Shown here in pieces: positions 21,794 to 30,549 of a DNA stretch of 30,549 bases. The DNA comes from Apostichopus californicus (Eukaryota; Echinodermata; Holothuroidea; Aspidochirotida; Stichopodidae): positions 1-30,549 of the forward strand of contig JAIPMN010025617.1 in NCBI GenBank assembly GCA_020650975.1. The letters are read 5' to 3'. The notes beneath the pieces were generated by a model that searched no databases, was not told the DNA's origin, and was given only the letters and a program-made list of their open reading frames with translations. Made by a program: the position numbers and the translations under genes. The stretch's first letter is position 1. Each line of letters starts with the position of its first letter.

Positions 21794-21991
21794 ATCCCGA
21801 CTACGGGACAACCACATGCACAATCCCGATGATATATAAAATGCGATTGGAAACCAGAGTAAAGCTTTCATTCAGGTGGGTGAAATATTAATCAGAGGAA
21901 AACACAACATACACATCACTTGAATTTTAATTTTATTAGTGGATTTATTGCCGATTTATTAACAGACTAATATAACATAATTTAATGTTTG

Positions 21992-22059
21992 TAGGCTTAC
22001 TGAGCTGGTAACAATCACCGGTTAATAGGCTTACTGAGCTGGTAACAATCACCAGTTAA
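21992..22059. repeat. 34-bp tandem duplication (two copies)
   Basis: TAGGCTTACTGAGCTGGTAA followed by CAATCACC occurs at 21992 and 22026. Confidence 0.9.
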
Positions 22060-23056
22060 TAGAGCGTGCAGGAGAACTTGGACGAGGTTTGTCCCGAACG
22101 ATTCTTCTAGTTGGTTGATTTCCATACAATCTCCGTGACGGCGCCCTCTAAAGTGACGTTTATTTAAAGTTTAATTGCAAATCTGGAGTATGCCTAGCTG
22201 GTTTATCCTGGTGCGATGTGCAACCATTTCATACACTGTACACCCATCAGTATAAAGTCCAGTACTGTACCGTGGTTATCTGCATGTAGCTGACTGTATA
22301 TGCTACAGGTACCTAACGGAAAGCTATTGAGATGCCATCGTTGTGCCCTCCTTGAAAGTAATTCCACGACGCAGGCTGTATGCTGAGACAAACCCAATGA
22401 CCAAGATACAGACAGCTCTACCGCCACTAACTGCACTAAACTGTGTGTTCGCATCCGCGCCAATTGACCCAATTGACCTTTCGGCGCCTCTAAGTGGATC
22501 GACACGATTCTTCCCGGATGATCTGCCAACATCAGTATATAGTTCACTGCATGTAGCTTCTCAAACATATTTATCTACTCCATTGGACTATCGGGAATCA
22601 GGTGTTCGTACATGCAGGCAGCATTCTTTAAAACTTTATATCACACTGGATGACAACTTACAGGATTCCTTTGTAAAAAATCACCCCTAATTCTTGTCAT
22701 TTCTAGTTCTTTTTTTAAACAAGTTCTCCGCGATGTCCAGCCCTTTATAGTGATAGTAAAATATAACATCTTCCTTTTTATCTTCTTATTCTTCATCTCT
22801 CGTGTTAATTGATTAAAGTAACTCCCATTCACACGATATAAATTACTAACTTGACCTCATCATCACAGTTCGAAGAGGTATATCTATGTAGTTTAACATG
22901 TCTTTCAGTAGAGGAAGGCGTTCAACCATCTGATTGATTGACGTCATCTCGTTTATAGAGACCAGAATTGTTATCTTTGCCTCTTTTTTTTTTGTTTCCT
23001 GTAGTCCACCGTGCCCGTATACAGCAACACTAAACAAAACGCGGTATATAACCAAG

Positions 23057-23082
23057 GAGTTGCCATTTAGAAATGGCAACTC
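23057..23082. repeat. Near-perfect 26-bp palindrome
   Basis: GAGTTGCCATTT, AG, AAATGGCAACTC: a perfect 12-bp stem with a 2-base centre. Confidence 0.9.
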
Positions 23083-23294
23083 TCTGATATAACAATAAAC
23101 ACTAACGAACGACGGCACGTTGTAACGGGTTAGCTATGGATTAAATTGTCGAACAACTGTAGGACTCCAATCACGGTTCACATGAACAAATTATCCATGA
23201 AGCTAAATCAGAAACTATAACGTACATACTGCACACAGGAAAACAAATAGTGACGAAACGTTTGGCGATGTGAGAAACGAAACGAAAAACGGTA

Positions 23295-23487
23295 CAGGCT
23301 ACCGAAACATACAATTACCGTATAAACATATACCAAGCCTTCCTAACACTAGAACATCAGGCTACCGAAACACACAATTTGCCTATAAACATATACCAAG
23401 CCTTCCTTACATTAGAACATCAGGCTACCGAAACTACAAAATTTACTGTATAAGCAATTACCAAGCCTTCCTAACACTACAACATCA
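23295..23487 (+). repeat. 63-bp tandem repeat, three copies
   Basis: CAGGCTACCGAAAC at 23295, 23358 and 23421. The third copy is more diverged. In frame 2 it reads as a 21-residue unit G-Y-R-N-...-Y-K-H-I-P-S-L-P. Confidence 0.88.
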
Positions 23488-23554
23488 GCCGATGACAGAC
23501 AACAAACACATGTATACAAACTCATGGCATCTATATGGATAGTACTTAAATAGC

Positions 23555-23692
23555 ACACAAGACGAACCGGAAGCACAGGACGAACCGGAAGCACAGGACG
23601 AACTGGAAGCACAGGACGAACCGGAAGCACAGGACGAACCGGAAGCACAGGACGAACCGGAAGCACAGGACGAACCGGAAGCACAGGACGAA
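23555..23692 (+). repeat. 18-bp minisatellite, seven full copies plus partial
   Basis: GACGAACCGGAAGCACAG starts at 23561 and recurs exactly every 18 bases to 23687; one copy has CTG for CCG. In frame 2 of the + strand it reads as D-E-P-E-A-Q. The other frames on both strands are also open because of the repeat. Confidence 0.95.
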
Positions 23693-23755
23693 CACAACAT
23701 TGAGACTTTTCTTGATGGACGTTACACGACGAAAACTAATGGGACGTTTCTTTGA

Positions 23756-24534
23756 CCAAAGACGAGAACGAGACATCTAACATACTACTATACAGAAATG
23801 CGATTAGCACGCTTAGTCTGTTTTCATAGGGCAGTAAAATCTTGTCAAACTCAAGCAAGACCTAAACGAGTTGAACACAGCGGCTTCGACGCAGGTTTGC
23901 TTAGGGCAAACTTACTTTCCACGTTGGCAGTTTGATGTGAAGTAAGTGAGGTCCGATTCGGAGTCCGCAGATCAATTCCACAGCAAAATCTTCAAGAGCG
24001 CTCAGCACAAGTCGACCAATGGTTTAATTCCGTCTGAAAACTTAGGGATTCGCGTACAGTTAAAGGCAGTTACAAATTCTCATTCTTTCATAAACGAATT
24101 AGGATCTCATTCTCGTTCATGGCGTGATGTATGTATATTCACGCAGTCGTTTTGTATATAGGGTACCGGGAAATTCACGGTTCCTTCCGTGATCCCACAA
24201 CCAAGTCGATAGTCTGGTTAAGGTACAGCAGGTAGATGAGTGTACTTGGTTGTTGAGGTGTACATGAATGAAATAAACACCGCCGTCCGTTTGGGTGCAC
24301 AATATGTCTCTTTAGTCACAGCTCTTTCTATTGATGGCATTGTTGTTATATACTCCTTATACCAGTGATGTTTCCAACTCATTGGGCCTATTTTTGTTAT
24401 AATTTTACGCAATTAAAAGTTGTATCATTTTAGGAATCGTTTTTACATATTTAAGATAAATATTCGTTTTTGTCGGCTTTTTGTATATATATAAATTGAA
24501 ATAAAGTATAAAAAGGAAGGAAAGTTATTGTATG
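23756..24534. other. Between the repeat arrays and the small gene, no gene seen
   Basis: Probably includes the 3' UTR of the minus-strand small gene near its right edge. No supported coding frame. Confidence 0.5.
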
Positions 24535-24641
24535 TTAGTTCCTCATCGCCTTGGCTTTCCTATCAGCAACTTGGATCGCAGCCAACCTGAGCAGCTCCCT
24601 CACTATCTTCGATTTGCACTTGTTCATCTCACTTAGACCAG
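24535..24641 (-). CDS. Small gene coding exon 3 (C-terminal basic helix, stop)
   Basis: Residues 56-90 and the TAA stop (24537-24535). It follows a clear polypyrimidine tract. It encodes a Leu/Ile/Val/Ala and Lys/Arg helix ending A-K-A-M-R-N. C64 is the fourth cysteine. No AATAAA is seen close downstream on the minus strand; an ATTAAA-type signal is present near 24020-24030. Confidence 0.62.
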
Positions 24642-27600
24642 CTGTAGAAAGAAAAACGTACATAAATACATATTGAATCTCAGTGGTACATCATATACCC
24701 ACTGGCACGTGTAGAACGAACACAAGAACATTAGTACGAATATAAATTACGGGCATAAAGAGCTAGGCCTGAGTACCAGTACGAGATATATATAGTATGT
24801 AAGTTTACACTATTATAATCTCCTACTCACAATGCCCCGAGTACGAGCAGACATTGAATACGAGTACAAAACATCCGAGGGGGAGTACAAGTTACCTCTA
24901 AAATCTGACTACCATGTAAGGACTCACTTCAAGCCTATCATACAAGTAAGATTACTGTACAGTATACATACAACACACCGACCGGTGAATTGTCTTGTCA
25001 ACAAATAATCCAATCATGTACTGAGTAAGTCAGTGTTATAGTATACCTATATAATTGAGTATCTTTTAGCTTAATATCTCTGTTTATGCTATGAAGTCGT
25101 CAATTAATTTAGTGATATTTATTATATTTATTTAGGGTCCGTCACGCGTGATTTCAGCACAAGCTATTTAGGATTTTAATTAATTTTGATAACAACAACG
25201 GAAGTACGTTTATCCGTTGTGTGTTTGAAGTAGGCCTAAATATTATGTTTGCTTGTTAATACAAATAAACATGTTTTCCTAGGATTTGAGACTTGCAAAG
25301 ATTGATAGTTGCATAGAAAGCAATTAACTAATGAGTATAATTAATTAACTTTAAAGGTTAATTCTTAGCTAAGAAATCGACATCGCGCCATCGCACGATT
25401 CGTATTGAAATCAGTCTGTACACTCTGAAAAGGTTTGGCAAATATTTTAACCAACACTGTGTACTTATAAGTGGAAATATTTACTCAACTTTAGTTGGAT
25501 ACAAATATGTATCCAACAAAAGTAAAAGTGAAATTACGCTGGTGTAACGAATTTTAATTGCCAAAAAGTGATACATTGGTCAAAATTGCGTGCATTTTAC
25601 TTTTTATTGAGCAAAACTTCATAAAATGTTGGTAGTATATATAAATGTCCAGTGGTGGGTAAAATATTTGGCTAACTTTTTAGTGTATATTCTTGATATA
25701 GGGTAGTCGCCTTTCAACGTTCAAACTAAAAAAAATATAATTTTGACTACTCCAAAAGAAACAAAAAGTTATTGTTATGTCAGTCAGTAACTTTTACATA
25801 TAGTAGATATGTTACACACATGCACTTAGTCTTGGTCAAGACGTTCGTTCTATCGTCGAATTATAACACAACTGAGAGCGCCCTTCCAGAAATCTGCCTG
25901 TCAGGGGAATTAGCCTTAAATGGAACCTGGTTTCGACATATTTTCGAAAGATGAAGTGAGGGCGCACTCATATTAATTGTAACAGGCATAGTAGCAGCAG
26001 AATGCTATAGGGTCTTGAACAAGACTACCATGCACTTGACTTAATATCCTATGAATACCGAGTTGCAATAAAGTACTAGGAATTATTCCAATTTACCTTT
26101 TGGTGGAATCCATTTCTTCCCGAAGCTTCCAGGACCTAACTTATAGTGAGCACGGCAACCTGGCTTACACTGGTTAGGTGTGCAGGCTGAGAATGAAGAT
26201 ATTTAAACGAGGAAAGATAATTAATTCGATTGAATTCCTATAATTCCCCATGAATTCAGTTAATTTATAACAAAGATAAACACAATATATAAAAACGAAT
26301 AGTGTTAGAAATTAACAATGGATGAACTGACAGTATTATATCATTCACAACAACGTGGAAGTGAAGGAGACTTGAAAAAAAAGGATATCTATTTTGGGGT
26401 GGGGGAGGCGATCGTCCCCATCGCTCCCCTCCCCGCCCTGGCTACGCGCTTGGAGAAGTCACTATATTTTCTTAGCGTTATATAATAACCCTGTGTGCTC
26501 TGTTCTCATACTGTTTACAGTACATAAATGTATCGTTCACACTTTGTCTACAAAAGCCTATGTATTTCTTTAAAATTGGATGATTTATTTTTGCAGTAAA
26601 ATTTGTTATTTGCCGAATCAATTTTAGAATTTGGATAAACTTAAAAATCCAAAAATGGTACAGCAATTGCGTTTGATTTTTCGCCCTTTCAATTGTTCTG
26701 TTTAAAGTTCTCACTTTGGTCTGGACTATCTTAACAGCAATGATTTGAATAAAGTTGTATATAGCTCAGTTTCATCGATTTGGGCTTCATTCATTCACTG
26801 GCAACTACAAAACTGTCTGTCCATCGGTTTTATTACATTTATTGGCTTCATTCTGTGTAGTCGTTGGAAACAATATTTCGGTTAGGCCTATTCTAACGAC
26901 TGGCCAGTCTGTGTGAGTTCACGCGTGCCATGTTTAAATTACGTAATATATCATGCTTGTGCTTCCAAGTATATACAATATCGTATTAATTTCAGACGGT
27001 CGATAGTATAAAGTTATAAATACACCCATGGCCTATTTTATGGCCTATTCTAATGGCCTATTCTAACGACTGGCCAGTATGTGTGAGTTCACGCGTGCGA
27101 TGTTTAAATTACGTAATATATCATGCTTGACGGACGGTCTATGAAACAATGGTATAAAGTTATAAATATACTCATAATATAACAGGCATGGTAGCAGGTT
27201 ATCTCGTTGGGTAGCGTGTGTGGCGCAGGGAGGGGGTGGGCCTCGTAGCGATGACAGATAGCAAATGATAGGATAATACTAAACTTGAGTCGTAATTGGC
27301 TGGTATTAATTGGCGATTTCCCGTCAATTACGGATTAACGTCAACAGCGAACTGGTTTCACTGAGCCTTTAAATGAATTTTGTAATTTTCGTCCAATATT
27401 TTCTTTGTTCACCAATGTCCTTTGGGGTGGGAGTTTGGGGGGGGGGGCGAGATATTTGACTGGGGAGATCCCGCCGCCTGCCCCTGATATTCATGCATAT
27501 TAATACAACAATAATTAAGAAAAATATGTATATAGGGTTTAATGTAACATGCAATACCCTTAAACATTTGCTCTAAAGATGAAAAAGAAGAAGAAGAGAT

Positions 27601-28000
27601 TATACAACAGAACTTGTGTGAAACAGTAACGAATGGAGTTTTTGTCATTTTCACATTATCTAAAATTTAAACGGAATATTGACGGAATATTTATAGAGTT
27701 ACGATATGATAATGCATTGTTTTATATTTTCTATTTACTTATAGGCTGATTTCTAAGTAATTGTTGACAGAATGAAAGTTTCCAATGAGGGCAACATGAG
27801 ATTTCAAAAGTCATCCCGAAATTAATCTGCATATATTGGTATCTTTATGATTAACGTAACATATTTCAACCGTTAAGGGGATTATTTCAGATCCCATCCA
27901 TCTGTTGTATAAAAGATAACTTACGAGTCATTGAATCCTCTAACTTCTCAATGACATAATTTAGTCCGTAGTAAATACCGATGCTGACTGCAAAGAACAT
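24535..28000 (-). CDS. Small cysteine-containing protein, three exons, 90 aa, unrecognised family
   Basis: Exons on the minus strand: 28000-27925 (76 nt), 26186-26097 (90 nt) and 24641-24535 (107 nt including TAA), together 273 nt. Donors are GTAAGTTA and GTAAATTG; acceptors end TTCATTCTCAG and TTTTCTTTCTACAG. Both introns are phase 1 and the joined frame is open throughout. The ATG has A at -3. The protein has a hydrophobic N-terminus (residues 2-17), an acidic stretch (18-23), a Cys cluster C27, C32, C36 with a fourth C64, a Gly/Pro-rich centre (42-55) that includes G48-K49-K50, and a basic amphipathic helix (about 63-88). A secreted or single-pass membrane peptide, possibly disulfide-bonded or processed, is plausible; a small organelle membrane protein is an alternative. 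I do not recognise the family. The frame is open 35 codons upstream of the ATG, so an extra 5' exon could lengthen the N-terminus. Confidence 0.66.
24642..26096 (-). other. Second intron of the small gene (1455 bp)
   Basis: AT-rich. From 24740 to 24950 the + strand has a recurring GTACGAG/GTACAAG motif. No further coding exon is needed, because exons 2 and 3 join in frame. Confidence 0.6.
26097..26186 (-). CDS. Small gene coding exon 2 (cysteine cluster)
   Basis: Residues 27-55 plus split codons on either side. It contains C27-x4-C32-x3-C36-R and a Gly/Pro/Lys-rich segment ending in W51-I-P-P-K55. At 90 nt it is a symmetric phase 1-1 exon, so skipping it would keep the frame. Confidence 0.62.
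26187..27924 (-). other. First intron of the small gene (1738 bp)
   Basis: Contains a direct duplication with 170-bp offset (about 26882-27175), a G-rich dispersed-repeat edge at 26396-26450, and G11 at 27437-27447. No further coding signal seen. Confidence 0.6.
26882..27175. repeat. Direct duplication, 170-bp offset, in the small-gene intron
   Basis: TTCTAACGACTGGCCAGT at 26891 recurs at 27061. Both continue with tgtgtgagttcacgcgtgc and tttaaattacgtaatatatc, and both end in 'gtataaagttataaata'. The second copy lacks about 30 bases. Confidence 0.88.
27925..28000 (-). CDS. Small gene coding exon 1 (hydrophobic N-terminus)
   Basis: Residues 1-25 plus one base of codon 26. The codons read M-F-F-A-V-S-I-G-I-Y-Y-G and continue to V-I-E-K-L-E-D-S-M-T. 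The donor is a strong GTAAGT. It looks like a signal peptide or signal anchor. In the extended upstream frame a basic R-A-K-I-S-I-I precedes Met1, so a longer type II anchor is possible if translation starts in an upstream exon. The in-frame upstream stop TAA is at 28108-28106. Confidence 0.6.
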
Positions 28001-28199
28001 GATTATGCTGATTTTTGCTCGCGTTGGAGATAGTATAGGCCTACACACTTGGTATGTGTTGTCTGAACTGCAACTGAAGTATTGTTTAGCGAAAACATAT
28101 ATAGCTTATGTTTTCTTCAACTATATTCCTTTGTTACGACAGAGACAAAGGCGTACGTAAAAGTAGCGCGTACTTTTTCAATGGTCTACATTTACGTAC

Positions 28200-28600
28200 T
28201 GGTAGAGATATGTCACAACGCTAAACGCAATCTTTGATATGGGCTGATCCTGTGTTAATTTCTACTACGAACATATACTGTGCAGGTCAACCAATATGTG
28301 CAGCTTTCATAAACGCGCGCGTCTATAAGTACGTAAGTCAAGTAACACAACGCACGAGTGCGTTCCTATTGGTTTTCGATTCATGATCTGGTAACGCGCT
28401 TGTCATGAGACCCACATGGACACTGGGTGCTATGGATACGTAAATAAATTGTATTTGTGTCTCATCGGCGTTGACGGTTATTGTACTTTGAGTTTTTCAC
28501 AGCGCATGCGCAATAACGGAGATGTGCTGGTACGTGCGCGTGAGATGTTGACGTACTGATGCGGCCTGCCGCGAGACACTTATAGGTGAAGCAGACTGTG
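28200..28600 (-). promoter_or_regulatory. Candidate promoter region of the small gene
   Basis: Richer in CpG than its surroundings. It has a perfect GCGCATGCGC palindrome at 28502-28511, matching the NRF-1 type consensus, and a minus-strand AACCAATAGG CCAAT box at 28374-28365. No clear TATA box. The transcription start cannot be placed from sequence. Confidence 0.4.
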
Positions 28601-29838
28601 AACAGTCGTTGCACAACTCACACTTACGCGAAATTCAATACTGTACGACAAAGTACGACTTAAGAAAAACTTACTGTAAGCGGAGGCCTCCTTATATGGC
28701 TCGATAGATGTTTATTATGCATTTCACGGTGATTTAAATTGTTTACAGTCTGACATGCAGAAAGCCAAGCTTAATCAATTTACAGCTCCTCAGCTCCTAC
28801 CTCATCGAAACCACACACAAATGTCATGATATACCTATCACCTATACAAAATGTAATTCGCAAACATTCCGCGGGGTAAATTTGACGATTCGGCAAAGAA
28901 CTGTCAATGGTTAACTCCGAACCTCGAAGTTGTGTATTGGGTTGCTAAGCGTTAGAGGGAGGTATTCCGAAACAGCAGAGTGAATCACATTTGTCATTTG
29001 GTTGTGTGTTGATTTTGCTTTTAATATATCATTTAAATACAAGGTGAATTAAGTCACATTCAAACAACTTCGATCGTCTATATACAGATGGGCAATGGCG
29101 GCTGGAAGAGGTTTCACCAGGCTCAGGGGAGGGGATAACAGATTCCGAGGGGTAGCGGGACACAGGGACGGGATTTGATGTGTGATAGTGGGGGAAACCT
29201 GGGGGAACCCCTCCCGTTTGAGAATTTTTGAATTTTGTAAAGCACCTATATGGTGCAATATTTATAGGTTATTTTCCAGCGCTAGTTTTGTATTTGAAAG
29301 TGAGTAATAATGCTATCTGCATAGAAGTGTTGCCAGATTTATTAAGCGACATTAAAAGTAACAAATGGATTTAAAAAAGAATTGTCAAAATGTGTCGATC
29401 TTGTTTTATAGCCTGTGTAATGGCATTATGTATAAATAGTATCTCAGAGTTGCCATGCAGTATTGCTGTGGCATAACCAACCAAATTGGATAAAAAAAAA
29501 ATCCAATTCAAGATTTGGGGACTTTATTATTATTATTTTTTTTGGGGGGGGGGGGGTGGGAACAATTAAGTACTCCTCCCCCGTAATCCCGCCTATGGTG
29601 GGACATGTGACTTTGATGTAAGGGGAAAACCACAATAATTCCTCCAAATTTTACGGTAACAAAATGAATCAATTGTGCATTGAAATTTCAGTATTTGGCT
29701 GTTTCTTTTTTGTTCAACAATAGGGTGGCTTTTAAGAAACAACGGTGCACTTTAATTACGAATATGAAAACTTGTACTTTGAACCGAAAAAAACGCCCTT
29801 CTCATTAAAAAATGAGTCCTGAAGTTTTTCACAGTTTC
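28601..29838. other. Intergenic, no gene seen
   Basis: Includes a G-rich dispersed-repeat block (29090-29240), a short hairpin AATTGGAT / ATCCAATT around an A9 loop (29484-29508), G13 (29544-29556) and a repeat end 'cctcccccgtaatcccgcc'. A minus-strand donor-like GTAAGTTT near 28673 could belong to an upstream exon of the small gene, unproven. Confidence 0.55.
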
Positions 29839-29960
29839 AAGGCCGGTTCATACTTGCTGCGACTGCGTGCCCGCACCCGACAATGCGAATGTCGGATTCA
29901 ATGTTCATACTTTGTCAAAATTAAAATTAGATACGCATTAAAGTATATGAACCGGCCTTT
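29839..29960. mobile_element. Short MITE-like element with inverted ends
   Basis: AAGGCCGGTTCATACT at 29839-29854 is inverted at 29942-29960 as AGTATATGAACCGGCCTTT (two-base insertion). About 122 bp, no open frame, no clear target-site duplication. Confidence 0.65.
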
Positions 29961-30008
29961 AACGTTGTTTTAAAGCCGCAGTGGGAAGTTTATCTACCAA
30001 CCTGAAGC

Positions 30009-30246
30009 TATCCCAGGATTCATCCCAGGATTCAGATTCATCCCAGGATTCATCACAGGATTCATCCCAGGATTCATCACAGGATTCATCCCAGGATTCA
30101 GATTCATCACAGAATTCATCCCAGGATTCATCACAGGATTCATCACAGGATTCATCACAGGATTCATCCCAGGATTCAGATTCATCCCAGGATTCAGATT
30201 CATCCCAGGATTCATCACAGGATTCATCCCAGGATTTATCCAGGGT
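30009..30246. repeat. 12-bp minisatellite with 6-bp inserts, about 19-20 units
   Basis: Units TCATCCCAGGAT / TCATCACAGGAT with interspersed TCAGAT. Periods are multiples of three, giving Ser-Gln-Asp-Ser on the + strand and Met-Asn-Pro-Gly on the - strand. No ATG on the + frame; treated as non-coding. Confidence 0.93.
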
Positions 30247-30549
30247 TTAATAAATTGGTAAAATACAAGCCTTAACAGAGAATGAAGGAAATTCATTCCC
30301 AAATTTTCGCAATATCAGAGTAATCCCCTTTTCTGCAATTATTTTGTGCTTCAAAATGGCTATGAAAGACATGCACTGTCCGAAAATGATATACCCCTTT
30401 CACGCACTTCCATGTACCTAATACTATACAGTGCAGACAGTCGGAAATAACCTTCTATACGCCTCTGAGTATATAGTTGTAATTATAATGCACAAACTGT
30501 AAGTTCTCGAAGTCGACGTACACCCCATTTAATCATAATGAATATACGA
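30247..30549. other. Right end, no gene seen
   Basis: AT-rich sequence, no coding frame or repeat recognised. Confidence 0.6.

Larger units (their letters stand above)
21794..23206. other. Intergenic, no gene supported
   Basis: Contains a 34-bp two-copy duplication (21992-22059), opposite-strand open frames at 22203-22690 that start without a convincing ATG and show no family similarity, and a near-perfect palindrome at 23057-23082. Confidence 0.55.
23207..23755 (+). pseudogene. Possible broken low-complexity reading frame split by one stop
   Basis: One + frame is open from 23207 to 23539, meets TAG at 23540-23542, then stays open to TGA at 23753-23755. The first part carries the 63-bp repeat, the second the acidic D-E-P-E-A-Q repeat plus a unique tail of about 20 residues. 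No good initiator ATG and no clear splice sites. It may be only two minisatellites in phase; confidence is low. Confidence 0.2.

Noticed and set aside
21602..21891. Poly-Gly and poly-Pro frames
   Set aside because: Created by the G16/C65 homopolymer block.
22203..22690. Open frames of 115-121 residues on both strands
   Set aside because: Both strands are open over the same DNA, the + frame starts at GTG, and no domain or motif is recognisable. Possible transposon relic but unsupported.
24833..25009. 58-codon ATG frame on the + strand, Tyr/Glu/Lys-rich start, with a GTAAGG after codon 28
   Set aside because: Short, made largely of a local GTACGAG/GTACAAG repeat, opposite in strand to the small gene's intron, and without a partner exon or family similarity.

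Overview
The window is eukaryotic, non-model animal DNA: AT-rich, with long introns bounded by GT..AG, many tandem arrays, foldback/MITE-like elements, poly-G/poly-C runs and one 351-base assembly gap (18566-18916). Short dispersed signatures such as 'taggcctata', 'gcgccctcta' and poly-G-rich repeat ends are what I associate with marine deuterostome invertebrates. An echinoderm, perhaps a sea cucumber, is my best guess. That is inference, not proof.

I find two protein-coding genes. (1) On the + strand, 8282-19796, a five-exon gene encodes a complete 487-residue member of the SLC16 / monocarboxylate-transporter (MCT) family of the major facilitator superfamily. All five coding exons join in one frame, all four introns are phase 1, the start ATG has an in-frame stop just upstream, and the stop codon is followed by an AT-rich 3' region with AATAAA signals. 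It has the N-terminal MCT signature but lacks two residues/motifs typical of the proton-coupled lactate transporters. (2) On the - strand, 28000-24535, I assembled a three-exon gene that no single open frame reveals. It gives a 90-residue protein with a hydrophobic N-terminus, four cysteines and a basic amphipathic C-terminal helix. Exon phases match exactly and each intron has good splice signals. I do not recognise the family.

Layout: 1-927 AT-rich intergenic; 928-2555 a 32-bp minisatellite (about 51 copies) with a 287-bp higher-order repeat and a perfect hairpin at its left edge; 2619-2890 a 171-bp tandem duplication; about 3449-3802 a long imperfect foldback element; 5871-5985 and 8083-8203 two inverted copies of one dispersed element, the second lying just upstream of the transporter start; 8282-19796 the transporter gene; 20188-20392 a MITE-like element with perfect 18-bp inverted ends in its 3' region; 21713-21793 a G16-C65 block; 23207-23755 two tandem arrays (63 bp and 18 bp) sharing one reading frame broken by a single stop; 24535-28000 the small gene, with a CpG-containing upstream region at about 28200-28600; 29839-29960 another short inverted-repeat element; 30009-30246 a 12-bp minisatellite.

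The two genes converge (tail to tail) with about 4.7 kb between stop codons. Nothing in the sequence links their functions. No tRNA, rRNA, CRISPR or intact autonomous transposon was recognised.
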